A stretch of DNA of 64,000 nt from Streptomyces cinnabarinus (lineage in GTDB: Bacteria; Actinomycetota; Actinomycetes; Streptomycetales; Streptomycetaceae), in contig NZ_CP114413.1 in NCBI RefSeq assembly GCF_027270315.1, positions 2,232,001-2,296,000 on the forward strand, in the 5' to 3' direction. Each line of letters opens with the position of its first letter. Position 1 is the first letter of the stretch. Both the position numbers and the translations under genes were made by a program. Under the pieces are notes generated by a model, which saw only the letters and a program-made list of their open reading frames with translations, did no database searches and was not told where the DNA came from. Positions 1-9,566 of this stretch are shown here, one piece after another.

Positions 1-505
1 CATGGACGAGGCGCAGACCGCGCTGACCGGCATCGGGCAATTCGATGTGACGGCGACGCCGTTGCAGATGGCCATGGTGTCGGCGGCCATCGCCAACGGC
101 GGCAAACTGGTGTCGCCGCACATGGTGTCGCAGGTGACCGACGGCGGCGGTGACGTCCTTCAGGACTACGACTCCGACGCGGACACCGAGGAGATCGTCA
201 GCTCCGACACCGCCGAGCAGTTGCAGTCGGCGATGGAGACGGTGGTTTCCGAGGGCACGGGGACGAACGCGCGGATCTCGGGTGCGACAGTGGGCGGCAA
301 GACGGGTACGGCCCAGCACGGCGAGAACAACAGCAAGACGCCGTACGCCTGGTTCACCTCGTACGCGAAGTCCGGCTCCGGCGACCAGGAGGTCGCGGTC
401 GCGGTGATCGTCGAGGAGTCCGGCGCCGCCCGCTCCGAGGTGAGCGGCAACGGCCTCGCCGCGCCGGTGGCGAAGGCGATGATGCAGGCGGCCCTCAAGG
501 ACTGA
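1..505 (+). CDS. Penicillin-binding protein, transpeptidase C-terminus (partial)
   Basis: This is the C-terminal 168 or so codons of a class B-type penicillin-binding protein; the 5' part lies before the window, and the first ATG at position 2 is internal. The fragment has the conserved IGQ..VTATPLQMA helix (residues 11-25) and the KTGT box (residues 100-103) that forms one wall of the active site of D,D-transpeptidases. The protein would cross-link peptidoglycan outside the membrane. The frame ends in TGA at 503-505, inside a hairpin shared with the convergent permease gene. Confidence 0.9.
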   Translation, partial: MDEAQTALTGIGQFDVTATPLQMAMVSAAIANGGKLVSPHMVSQVTDGGGDVLQDYDSDADTEEIVSSDTAEQLQSAMETVVSEGTGTNARISGATVGGKTGTAQHGENNSKTPYAWFTSYAKSGSGDQEVAVAVIVEESGAARSEVSGNGLAAPVAKAMMQAALKD

Positions 506-510
506 GGGCC
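490..510. terminator. Hairpin overlapping the PBP stop codon
   Basis: GGCCCTCA (490-497) and TGAGGGCC (503-510) pair perfectly around a 5-nt loop. The TGA stop is part of the right arm. It lies between convergent genes and could stop transcription from both sides; there is no U-tract. Confidence 0.5.
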
Positions 511-516
511 GTCCGG

Positions 517-1917
<1,401 letters not shown>

Positions 1918-1975
1918 GTGGCTCCTTGCTGCCTGAATGATCGGTGTGCGGATGCTGGCTGGATTGTTCCCCTGT

Positions 1976-1988
1976 TGAACCGGGTTCA
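1976..1988. promoter_or_regulatory. Palindrome upstream of the purine permease
   Basis: TGAACC-G-GGTTCA is a perfect 13-bp palindrome 59 bp upstream of the permease start, in the 267-bp gap shared with the divergent sigma factor gene. Its position suits an operator for the permease. No regulator can be named. Confidence 0.3.
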
Positions 1989-2184
1989 GGTTTTCCCCGT
2001 GTTACGGAATCAGCGCGGTTCACGTACGATCCGCCACACGCTGTTCGAGACCCCGTACGAGCCAGGTGTTCGATCACTGCTACGCTTCCGCACCTCAACC
2101 GGAAGATCGCGGAACGCGCGCCGGACGCACACATGTCATTCACATGCCGCTCATAGGCACACTCACAGGCAGGAGAGGTCGCCC

Positions 2185-2751
2185 GTGGGCACAGTCGTCG
2201 ACGACGCAGCCTCGGTGGAGTTCCATGCCTTCTTCGAGCGCCACTACGCCGAACTCTCGCGCCTGGCCCATCTGCTGACGGGTGAGGCGGACGCCGCCGA
2301 CGACCTCGCGGCGGATGCCCTGCTCGCCCTGTGGCACCGCTGGGACCGGGTCCGCGCGGCCGACCACCCCGTCGCCTACGCCCGAGGCGTGGTCGCCAAC
2401 CTCGCCCGCACCCGGATCCGCAGCGCGGTGCGCGAGCGGCGCCGGATCGCCCTGTTCTGGTCGCAGCGCGAGGAGAAGACCGAGAACCCGGACGTGGCCG
2501 GTGTCGTCGACGTGCAGGAGGCGCTGCGTAGACTGCCGTTCCGCAAGCGGGCCTGTGTGGTGCTGCGGCACGCCTTCGACCTCTCGGAGAAGGACACCGC
2601 GCTCGCCCTGGGCGTCTCGGTCGGTACCGTGAAGAGCCAGACCTCGAAGGGGATGGCGGAACTCCAGCGACTGCTCGGCCCCAAGGCGGCACCGCTCAGG
2701 ATGCATGCGGCGATGGCGCGCACCGGTGACGCCGCGGGAAGGGACCGATGA
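2185..2751 (+). CDS. SigE-family RNA polymerase sigma factor
   Basis: A 188-residue ECF-type sigma factor. Region 2 is seen at about residues 12-55 (FFERHYAELSRLAHLL, then the acidic ADDLAADALLALWHRW), and region 4 at about 120-170 with the helix-turn-helix ALGVSVGTVKSQTSKGMAEL. The start chosen is GTG 2185, because an AGGAGAGG ribosome site sits at 2171-2178; the open frame runs far upstream only as an artefact of high GC. It overlaps the next gene by 4 nt (ATGA), so the two are translationally coupled and the downstream membrane protein is the likely partner or anti-sigma. Confidence 0.88.
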   Translation: MGTVVDDAASVEFHAFFERHYAELSRLAHLLTGEADAADDLAADALLALWHRWDRVRAADHPVAYARGVVANLARTRIRSAVRERRRIALFWSQREEKTENPDVAGVVDVQEALRRLPFRKRACVVLRHAFDLSEKDTALALGVSVGTVKSQTSKGMAELQRLLGPKAAPLRMHAAMARTGDAAGRDR

Positions 2752-3608
2752 CGATGCAGCGGGACGTGCACGACGAGCTGCGCGCCCGGCTGCACGAGGC
2801 GGCCGAGGCGCACGAGCCGAACCGCGAGCGCATCCTCGCCCGGATCGAGCGCGGCATGTCCGAGGAGGTCCGCCCCGACCACCGGGCCACCCGCCCACCG
2901 GTGTTCGGCTGGGTACGGGTGGTCAGCGCCACCGCGGCGGTCGCGGGCGTGCTCGCCATCGGCGGTTACGCGGTGGCGTCGGCGGTGAAGGAGGACACCC
3001 CGCAGCAGACGGTGGCCACCTCGCCGACGCCCACCCCGTCCCCGGACGCCACCAGCCGCGCCCCCGTCCCCCCGGCGACCCCCGCCGACCCGACGCCGGA
3101 GTCCTCGAAGGAGTCCCGCGAGCCGAGTTCCCCGCCGGCCGGCACGCCGCCGACGCGGTCCGCGTCGCCCCCGGCCGCCGGTGAGGAGGACGGCCCGCTG
3201 TGGTCGGACGGCTCGGTCGACCCGCACAGCAACGACTTCTGGGCGCAGAGCAATGTGACCCTGAAGACCGAGGAGCAACTGACCGAGCTGACAGTCGAGT
3301 TGAAGGTGGCGCAGACCGGCGGGGTGACCTCCACCGGCGCCTGGCGCTCGCTGCCCGAGGACGACTTCGAGCTGGCCGTCGGCGAGCGGGACGGCTTCCT
3401 CGTCTACACCTGGACACTCAAGGAGGGCCGTACGGTCGCGGCGGGCGAGTGGGTGTTCGCGGGCCAGTACGACCATGAGCGCGGCGGCCGGGACGCGCAG
3501 GCCGACGGCTACGCGGCGACGGCCCGCGCGGGCGACGAAGAGCTGTCCGTGACGGGCGACTTCGCGCCGCACGAGGACGACGACACGGCCGCCGAAGGCG
3601 ACTCCTGA
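2748..3608 (+). CDS. Single-pass membrane protein, possible anti-sigma or sensor
   Basis: A 286-residue protein of unknown family. Visible parts are a charged cytoplasmic N-terminus of about 50 residues, one membrane helix at about 52-78 (WVRVVSATAAVAGVLAIGGY), a Pro/Thr/Ser-rich linker at about 85-145 and a beta-rich C-terminal domain at about 150-265 with many aromatic residues (NDFWAQS, FLVYTWTLKEG). It overlaps the sigma gene by 4 nt. The plan of cytoplasmic tail, one helix, linker and outer domain is like the RsgI-type anti-sigma factors of Clostridium, but no sequence match to that family is claimed. The next gene is a pectate lyase. Confidence 0.75.
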   Translation: MTMQRDVHDELRARLHEAAEAHEPNRERILARIERGMSEEVRPDHRATRPPVFGWVRVVSATAAVAGVLAIGGYAVASAVKEDTPQQTVATSPTPTPSPDATSRAPVPPATPADPTPESSKESREPSSPPAGTPPTRSASPPAAGEEDGPLWSDGSVDPHSNDFWAQSNVTLKTEEQLTELTVELKVAQTGGVTSTGAWRSLPEDDFELAVGERDGFLVYTWTLKEGRTVAAGEWVFAGQYDHERGGRDAQADGYAATARAGDEELSVTGDFAPHEDDDTAAEGDS

Positions 3609-3694
3609 AGAATTTTCCGCGCAACGCGGCAACCCATTCCCGACCGGCGGCGACCAGGGAGCGCAAGGAACAACTCCCCACGCAAGGAATGGGC

Positions 3695-4525
3695 ATGACT
3701 GCACCAGCTGAACAGCGCGTCCGCCACCGCCGCAAGGTCACCAGGCGGCGGGCGGTGATCGCCGGGGCCTCGGCGCTCGGCATCACCGGCGCGGCGATCG
3801 TCACCACGACGATGCTGTCCTCCGCGGGCGCCGCGTCCACTTGGCCGACGGCCAAGGGCAGCCAGGCCGTGAGCAGCACCATCAAGGTCTCGGGCACGTA
3901 TGACGGCGGCTACAAGAAGTTCTACGGCAGCGGCGCGCTCGGCGGCGACAGCCAGGACGAGGGCCAGGACCCGGTCTTCCAGCTGGCCGACGGCGCGGTC
4001 CTGAAGAACGTGATCATCGGTACCCCGGCCGCCGACGGTGTGCACTGCATGGGCTCGTGCACGCTGCAGAACGTGTGGTGGCTGGACGTCGGCGAGGACG
4101 CGGCGACCTTCAAGGGCAAGTCCGCCTCGTCGGTCTACACCGTCTACGGCGGCGGCGCGAAGAACGGCTCGGACAAGGTCCTGCAGTTCAACGGCGCGGG
4201 CAAGCTGGTCGTGAGCAAGTTCCAGGTCGCCAACTCCGGCAAGCTGGTGCGCACGTGCGGCAACTGCTCCACGCAGTACAAGCGCACGGTCATCATCAAC
4301 GACGTGGACGTCACCGCGCCGATGAACTCGATCGTGGGCATCAACGCCAACTACGGGGACACGGCCTCGCTGCGCAAGGTCCGGATCCACGGCGACAGCT
4401 CCAAGAAGATCAAGACGTGCGTCCGCTTCAAGGGCAACAACACCGGCGCCGAGCCGACCCAGATCGGCGTCGGCCCCGACGGAACGTCGTGCCTCTTCAC
4501 GGCGTCTGACATCACGTACCAGTAA
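3695..4525 (+). CDS. Secreted pectate lyase, family PL3
   Basis: A 276-residue secreted enzyme. The N-terminus has a twin-arginine-like RRRAVIAGASALGITGAAIV leader, with cleavage likely near residue 47. The mature part matches the PL3 parallel beta-helix: ADGAVLKNVIIG, ADGVHCMGSCTLQNVWW, GEDAATFKG, and a cysteine pair CGNC, with conserved Asp and Lys residues in the Ca-binding cleft. PL3 enzymes cut polygalacturonate by beta-elimination. ATG 3695 is preferred to ATG 3689 because AAGGA (3684-3688) abuts the first but lies 6 nt before the second. It stands alone, 86 nt after the sigma/membrane pair. Confidence 0.85.
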   Translation: MTAPAEQRVRHRRKVTRRRAVIAGASALGITGAAIVTTTMLSSAGAASTWPTAKGSQAVSSTIKVSGTYDGGYKKFYGSGALGGDSQDEGQDPVFQLADGAVLKNVIIGTPAADGVHCMGSCTLQNVWWLDVGEDAATFKGKSASSVYTVYGGGAKNGSDKVLQFNGAGKLVVSKFQVANSGKLVRTCGNCSTQYKRTVIINDVDVTAPMNSIVGINANYGDTASLRKVRIHGDSSKKIKTCVRFKGNNTGAEPTQIGVGPDGTSCLFTASDITYQ

Positions 4526-4568
4526 CCCCTAGGGCCTGCTGGCCTGAGCCCCCCTCGGTCAGCAGAAG

Positions 4569-4604
4569 AAGCGCCCCCCACGGTGACGACCGCGGGGGGC
4601 GCTT
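4569..4604. terminator. Bidirectional terminator between PL3 and PL9 genes
   Basis: AAGCGCCCCCC (4569-4579) pairs perfectly with GGGGGGCGCTT (4594-4604) across a 14-nt loop. It sits between convergent genes, 43 nt after the PL3 stop. Confidence 0.75.
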
Positions 4605-4613
4605 TGCGCCCCA

Positions 4614-4661
4614 AGGGGCGCGGGGAACTGCGCGACCAGCCACGGACGACCCGCGGCCGAC
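4614..4661. repeat. Dispersed intergenic repeat, copy 1
   Basis: About 48 bp starting AGGGGCGCGGGGAACTGCGC and continuing GACCAGCCACGGACGACCC. It is near-identical to copies at 11733, 29510, 43690 and 57408. Inner GCGC arms can form a short hairpin. This copy lies 3 bp from the PL9 stop codon. Confidence 0.8.
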
Positions 4662-4664
4662 AAC

Positions 4665-5819
4665 TCAGTTCATGGTCGCCCCGATAGTCGTGGACCCGGT
4701 GGTGAGAAACGTCGTGTTCGGCAGCGACCCATCAGCCCGGCGGGAGCCGTACGCGCTGGCCGCATCGACCGACTTGAAACCCGGCGTAGCCACCCCGCTG
4801 TCCCAGTTGTTCGCGGCGGACACCGTCCCCGAACCCAGCTTCGACAACCCGCCCTTGTTGCTCACCGCCAGGTTCCGCGCGAGCCGCGCCTTGCCCGTGG
4901 CGAAGTAGAAGCCGGCCTCGGTGTTGGCGTACGCGGTGTTCCGGTTCAGCACGATCGCGCCCGGGTTGGAGTTCTCGGTGAAGCCGTTCAGGGTGTTGTC
5001 CCAGGCCGCGTTGTTGTTGACGACATGCGCGACCGTGACGCCCCCGCCGCCCAGCTTGTACCCGTTGCCGTTGCCCTCGAAGGCGCTGTCGCCCCAGCGG
5101 TTCTTGCCGTTGCCGAAGGCCCAGGAGTGGTCGATGGTGACCGGCGAGGAGAACTGCCACAGGTCGAGGCCGTCGTCCGAGTTGTTGTACAGCCGCGCCC
5201 CGGTGATCCGGTTGCCCGTCCCGGAGCCGAACTTCACCGCGATGCCGTCGGCGTTCTGCCCGTGCCCGGCCGGGTCGTAGTTGCCGTGGCTGTCCAGGTT
5301 CTGCACGAGGTTGCCGCTGGTGCCGTCGCCGCGCAGGGTGAACCCGGAGTCGCCGTTGTCGGCGGTGACGAGGTTCTTGAAGACGCCGCCCACGGAGGAG
5401 GTGGCGACGAAGCCCTGGGCCGGGGAGTTCTGGAAGGTGAGGTTCTCCACGGTCCAGTAGTCGCCGTAGATCCCGGCCAGCCAGGAGCCGTCGGGCAGCT
5501 TGGAGCCGTCGACCTTCACCTCCTCGCCGCTGTACGCCTTCAGCGTGATCCGTGCCGAACTCGTGCCGTTCGCCGTCGACTTAAGCGTGGCCGTCGGGGT
5601 GTAGGTGCCGGCCCGGACCTGGATCGTGGTCCCGGCGACCGCGCTCGCGACGGCCGACTGGAGCTGTGCGGTGGAGGATACGGTGACCGTCGTCGAGGCG
5701 GCCTCGGCACCGCCTTCGGAGAGGCCGAGACAGACGCCGCCCGCCCCCGCGGCGACGGCCACGGCGGCGGCGATGGAGAGGGTACGGGTCCTGCGGTGGC
5801 GTCCGGTGCTGTGACGCAC
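4665..5819 (-). CDS. Secreted pectate lyase, family PL9 (copy 1)
   Basis: A 384-residue secreted right-handed beta-helix protein. A basic, hydrophobic signal peptide covers about residues 1-41 (cut near AEAAS). The PL9 signature is clear: NADGIAVKF at about 189-197 and NNSDDGLDLWQF at about 212-223, which carry the Ca-binding aspartates and the conserved lysine of Pel9A-like lyases. GTG 5819 is chosen because AAAGGAA lies 6 nt upstream; an ATG 15 codons earlier has no ribosome site. A second PL9 gene follows upstream, and an operator-like palindrome at 5902 lies in its promoter region. Confidence 0.85.
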   Translation of the reverse strand: MRHSTGRHRRTRTLSIAAAVAVAAGAGGVCLGLSEGGAEAASTTVTVSSTAQLQSAVASAVAGTTIQVRAGTYTPTATLKSTANGTSSARITLKAYSGEEVKVDGSKLPDGSWLAGIYGDYWTVENLTFQNSPAQGFVATSSVGGVFKNLVTADNGDSGFTLRGDGTSGNLVQNLDSHGNYDPAGHGQNADGIAVKFGSGTGNRITGARLYNNSDDGLDLWQFSSPVTIDHSWAFGNGKNRWGDSAFEGNGNGYKLGGGGVTVAHVVNNNAAWDNTLNGFTENSNPGAIVLNRNTAYANTEAGFYFATGKARLARNLAVSNKGGLSKLGSGTVSAANNWDSGVATPGFKSVDAASAYGSRRADGSLPNTTFLTTGSTTIGATMN

Positions 5820-5901
5820 GGGGCGTTCCTTTCCTAGGGGATGGGGACGCCCAGCAGTCGTCACCGGCCCCGGGGAGGTTGCCGTGCCCCGGCGAAAACC
5901 G

Positions 5902-5950
5902 GCGAAACTTTCGCACGACAGCTGCTGATTGACGGATTTACTGCAATCAG
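5902..5950 (-). promoter_or_regulatory. Operator-like repeats upstream of PL9 copy 1
   Basis: GCGAAACTTTCGC (5902-5914) is a palindrome around a central base, and it follows a related GGCGAAAA at 5891-5898. A second inverted repeat, CTGATTG (5925-5931) and CAATCAG (5944-5950), has a 12-nt spacer. The first resembles the CGAAACTTTCG boxes reported upstream of Streptomyces xylanase genes (recalled, not checked). Confidence 0.4.
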
Positions 5951-6204
5951 TTTCCTGGCCGCCTCACGGCCAGGGTTGTCCGCGAGTTCCCACTGACGCT
6001 GGGCGAGGCGGAAAGCAAGAAGTACTGGAAGGACAACCGGCTGTGGAACGCGAGATTCCCAGTGATTCTGGAAGAGGGAGAGCATCCCGCAGCAAGGATG
6101 TGCCAACTACTGGCGGCCGCATGGACGATGGCAAATCGGTCGACTGTCCTGAGTTCTGGTGACGCAGTACCCGTTGAACTCCGTCCCCAATGTCAGTACA
6201 GCGC
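5951..6204 (+). other. Lower-GC intergenic segment with a possible gene remnant
   Basis: This part of the 385-bp gap between the two PL9 genes is clearly less GC-rich than its surroundings. On the plus strand an open frame from about 5933 has no start and reads REFPLTLGEAESKKYW, then KDNRLWNARFPVILEEGE. This looks protein-like but matches nothing I recognise. It may be a decayed gene, or just the promoter region of PL9 copy 1. Confidence 0.25.
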
Positions 6205-7317
6205 TCAGTCCATCGTCGCGCCGATGGTGGTGCTGCCCGTGGTCAGGAACGTGGTCGCGGGCAGTGAGCCGTCGGACTGGCGGGTGTTGTAGGTGGTGGC
6301 GGAGTTGGTGGAGACGAAGGACGGGGTGGCCACTCCGGAGTCCCAGTTGTTCAGGTACGAGGTGACCGAGGAGCCCTTGTTCACCGAGCCGCTGCCGTTG
6401 GAGACGGCCAGGTTGCGGCCGAGCTTGCCCGCGCCGGTGGCGAAGTAGTAGCCCCACTTGGAGTTCGCGTAGGACGTGGTGCGGTTGAGGACGATCGCGC
6501 CGGTGTTGGAGTTCTCGGTGAAGCCGTTGCCCGCGTTGCCCCAGGCCGCGGAGTTGTTGACGACGTGCGCGACGACCTCTCCGTCGCCGCCCAGCTTGTA
6601 ACCGTTGCCGTCGCCCGCGAAGGCGGAGTCGGACCAGCGGTTGACGCCGTTGCCGAAGGCCCAGGTGTGTTCGACGGTGACCGGCGAGGAGAAGGACCAG
6701 AAGTCCAGCCCGTCGTCGGAGTTGTTGTAGAGGCGGACTCCCGTGATCAGATTTCCGCTGCCGGAGCCGTACTTCACGGCGATCCCGTCGGCGTTCTCCC
6801 CGTGGTTGGCGGAGTCGTAATGGCCGTAGGAATCAAGGTTCTTGACGGTGTTGTTCGTGGTTCCGTCGCCGGTGAGCGTGAAGCCGGAGTCGCCGCCGTT
6901 GATGGTCTTGACGTTGCTCCAGACGGTGCCCGTGCAGGACTGGCAGACGACGGCGCTGTCCGGGGAGTTCTGGAAGGTGAGGTTGGAGACGTTCCAGTAG
7001 TCGGCCGTCAGCTTGAAGATCCAGTCCCCGTCGGGCAGCGAGGAGCCGTCGATCCTCACGGTCTCGCTGCCGTACGCCTGGAGGTAGATGCGGTTCGAGG
7101 AGCTGCCGTTGGCGGTCGATTGGAGGGTGGCCGTCGGGTAGTAGGTGCCGCCTCGGACCTGGATGACGGTTCCGGCGGTGGCTCCGGAGATCGCGCTGGT
7201 CAGCTCGGCGGTGGTGTCGACAACCACGGTCGCGGCCTGGGCCTGGGTGGGGAGGACGGCCAGTCCGACGCCGAGCGCGAGGGCGGTAGTGAGGGGGAGA
7301 GCGGTGCGACGAGACAT
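6205..7317 (-). CDS. Secreted pectate lyase, family PL9 (copy 2)
   Basis: A 370-residue paralogue of the PL9 gene at 4665. It has a classical signal peptide (residues 1-28, ending QAQAA). The PL9 hallmarks are NADGIAVKY at 175-183 and NNSDDGLDFW at 198-207. It also has a cysteine pair CQSC (about 125-128) absent from copy 1. The ATG at 7317 has an AAAGGA site 9 nt upstream. It follows the CE8 gene by 40 nt on the same strand, so it is likely the last gene of the operon running down from 10886. Confidence 0.87.
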   Translation of the reverse strand: MSRRTALPLTTALALGVGLAVLPTQAQAATVVVDTTAELTSAISGATAGTVIQVRGGTYYPTATLQSTANGSSSNRIYLQAYGSETVRIDGSSLPDGDWIFKLTADYWNVSNLTFQNSPDSAVVCQSCTGTVWSNVKTINGGDSGFTLTGDGTTNNTVKNLDSYGHYDSANHGENADGIAVKYGSGSGNLITGVRLYNNSDDGLDFWSFSSPVTVEHTWAFGNGVNRWSDSAFAGDGNGYKLGGDGEVVAHVVNNSAAWGNAGNGFTENSNTGAIVLNRTTSYANSKWGYYFATGAGKLGRNLAVSNGSGSVNKGSSVTSYLNNWDSGVATPSFVSTNSATTYNTRQSDGSLPATTFLTTGSTTIGATMD

Positions 7318-7357
7318 ATGGAGCGGTCCTTTCGTCGTGCCGGTGGGGGGATGTGTT

Positions 7358-8377
7358 CTACGGCCGCCAATCGCCCAAGTAGGCGCGCTTGGTGTGCGCC
7401 TCGGCTTCCGCGGGGGCCAGTTGCGGACGGTTCTCGGGGATGGAAATCACCGCGCCGGGGCCGGAGTTGGCGTACTCCCTGAACCGCATGGTCTGCCAGG
7501 GGTAGGCGTCCCGCATGTTCGTGTACGGCGCGACGGGATCGACACCGGGCCCGATCCAGGTGTCCCGCACCACCAGCGAGGGCCAGGCGGTCGTCTCGTA
7601 CGACGGCACCCAGGGCCGCGCCAGTTTGTACGCCGCGTCCTCGGCTCCGGAGGTGATGCGGGAGCGGAGCGCGAGGATGCCGTGGGGGTTGGCGCGGGCC
7701 GTGGAGGGGGCGAAGACCATGCCCTTGGGGATGAAGTTCACGTCCCGTTGGAGGGTGTGGAAGCGGCAGTGCTCGAAGACTGCGGTGGCCCGGCCGAAGA
7801 CGAAGTCGACATCGCCTTCGATGTAGCAGCGGTGGAAGTACTGCCGATCGAAGACGTCCAGGGCGGTCGTCTCGACGAAGAGGGTGTCCTGGTGGGCCAG
7901 GAGGCGGACGTTGTCGAAGTGAGTGCGGTCGCCGTAGATGCAGGCCGCGACCGCCTGGGTGCCGGTGATCTCGGGGTGGTCGGCGCGCAGCCAGTCGTTG
8001 GCCAGGGTGAGGTCGCGGACGGTGAGTCCGGGGGCGGCCGAGGTGAAGGTCGCCGAACCCGCGGTGCCGTAGGTGCCCGAACCGTCGGGCTTCTGGGTGC
8101 CGTTGGCGTTGTCGTAGACGATGACGACGTCCCGCGAATCGCGGGTGGCGCCGCGCAGGGTCAACTCGGCCGCTTGGGGAGGGATTTTGACGACTTCTCG
8201 ATAAATCCCCGGGTGGACGACTATCGTCCCGCCGGTTCCAGTCACCGCGTCCACGGCCGCCTGGACGGATTCACCCGGCCGGACGTGCAGGACCCGCCGC
8301 TCACCGGCAAGTGCCGATCCCGCGCCGGTCGCCACGAGGCCCGCGGTCAGTCCCGCGAGGACGGTGCGCCGGCGCAT
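7358..8377 (-). CDS. Secreted pectin methylesterase, family CE8 (copy 1)
   Basis: A 339-residue pectinesterase with a twin-arginine-like MRRRTVLAGL leader. Family marks are GTQAVA, LLAHQDTLFVE (catalytic acid Asp), GDVDFVFGRATAVFEHC (nucleophile Asp) and ARPWVP (conserved Arg-Pro-Trp). The enzyme removes methyl groups from homogalacturonan so that pectate lyases can cut it. ATG 8377 is chosen, with GGAAGGAGGA just upstream; it comes 1 nt after the TGA of the upstream CE8 gene, so the two are coupled. The two CE8 genes look like a tandem duplication. Confidence 0.87.
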   Translation of the reverse strand: MRRRTVLAGLTAGLVATGAGSALAGERRVLHVRPGESVQAAVDAVTGTGGTIVVHPGIYREVVKIPPQAAELTLRGATRDSRDVVIVYDNANGTQKPDGSGTYGTAGSATFTSAAPGLTVRDLTLANDWLRADHPEITGTQAVAACIYGDRTHFDNVRLLAHQDTLFVETTALDVFDRQYFHRCYIEGDVDFVFGRATAVFEHCRFHTLQRDVNFIPKGMVFAPSTARANPHGILALRSRITSGAEDAAYKLARPWVPSYETTAWPSLVVRDTWIGPGVDPVAPYTNMRDAYPWQTMRFREYANSGPGAVISIPENRPQLAPAEAEAHTKRAYLGDWRP

Positions 8378-8378
8378 C

Positions 8379-9494
8379 TCAGCAGTCCTCCTTCCACGGC
8401 TCCCAGTCCCCGAGGTGCGCGGCACGGGTCGCCGAAGCGGCCTGTTCGGGGGTGAGTTGGGGCCGGTTCTCGGGGACGGAGATCGTCGCGCCGGGGCCGG
8501 TGTTGCGGTACTCCGCGAACCGCTGGCTCTGCCACGGGTAGTCGTTCGACATGTTGGCGTAGGGCGCGACCGCGTCGATGCCGGGGCCGAGGACGCTGTC
8601 CCGGACGGTGAGCATCGGACGGGCCGTACGGTCGGAGCTGGGGACCCAGGGGCGGGCCAGCTTGTAGTAGGCGTCCGGGGCCTCGCTGCTCACCCGGCTC
8701 CTGGTGACCAGATAGCCGAGCGGGTTGACGCCCGCAGTCGAGGGCGCGAACACGAAGCCGTACGGCGCCGAGCCCAGGTCGGTGCGGGTCAGCGTACGGA
8801 AGTGGCAGTGCTCGAAGACTGCGGTGGCCCGGCCGAAGACGAAGTCGACGTCGCCCTCGGCGTAGCAGTGCGCGAAGTACTGGCGGGCGAAGACGGTGAG
8901 CGAGTTGGTGTCGGCGTACAGGGTGTCCTGGTGGCCGAGGAAGCGGCAGTGGTGGAAGGCGGAGCGGTCGCCCGTCACCTTGATGGCGACGGCCTGGGTG
9001 CCGCTGACGCCGGGGTGGTCGGCGCGCAGCCAGTCGTTGGCGAAGGTGATCCGGCGGGCGGTGAATCCGTCGGCGCGCACGGTGGTGGTGGCCGAGCCGG
9101 TGGTGCCGTAGGTGCCGGAGCCGTCGGGCTTCGGGGTGCCGGCGGCGTTGTCGTAGACGATGACGACGTCCCGCGGGTCGTCGCCGGCGCCTAGCCAGGT
9201 CATGTCGGTGCGGGTGGGGTCGACGGCGACGGTCTCCCGGTAGGTGCCGGGCGCGAGGACCAGCGTCCAGCCTCTGCCGGTGGCGGCGGTCACGGCGGAC
9301 TGCACGGTGGTGTGGTCGCCTCGGCCGCGCGGGTCGACGTAGAGGGTGGTCGGGGTGAGCCGGGCGGCGGGTGAGCCGTACCGGCCGAACGGGCGGGGGC
9401 CGGGGGCGGCCTGTGCGGGGGCTGCCGCGCCGAGGGCGGCGGCCGCTCCCGCGCTCGCCACCAGGAATCCCCGTCTGGACAGGGGAAGTTGCAT
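8379..9494 (-). CDS. Secreted pectin methylesterase, family CE8 (copy 2)
   Basis: A 371-residue pectinesterase with a twin-arginine leader (SRRGFLVASAGAAAALGAA, cut near APAQA). Catalytic blocks are FLGHQDTLYAD, GDVDFVFGRATAVFEHC and ARPWVP. It is closely related to the following gene at 7358 throughout. An AAAGGAGAG site precedes ATG 9494. Upstream by 72 nt is a PL1 pectate lyase on the same strand, so de-esterification and cleavage are co-expressed. Confidence 0.87.
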   Translation of the reverse strand: MQLPLSRRGFLVASAGAAAALGAAAPAQAAPGPRPFGRYGSPAARLTPTTLYVDPRGRGDHTTVQSAVTAATGRGWTLVLAPGTYRETVAVDPTRTDMTWLGAGDDPRDVVIVYDNAAGTPKPDGSGTYGTTGSATTTVRADGFTARRITFANDWLRADHPGVSGTQAVAIKVTGDRSAFHHCRFLGHQDTLYADTNSLTVFARQYFAHCYAEGDVDFVFGRATAVFEHCHFRTLTRTDLGSAPYGFVFAPSTAGVNPLGYLVTRSRVSSEAPDAYYKLARPWVPSSDRTARPMLTVRDSVLGPGIDAVAPYANMSNDYPWQSQRFAEYRNTGPGATISVPENRPQLTPEQAASATRAAHLGDWEPWKEDC

Positions 9495-9566
9495 GCGGTG
9501 CTCTCCTTTCCGGATGGCGGCCGGGGCGACGGCGCCGCCCCGGCCGCGTGGCGCGAGTCAGCGGAT

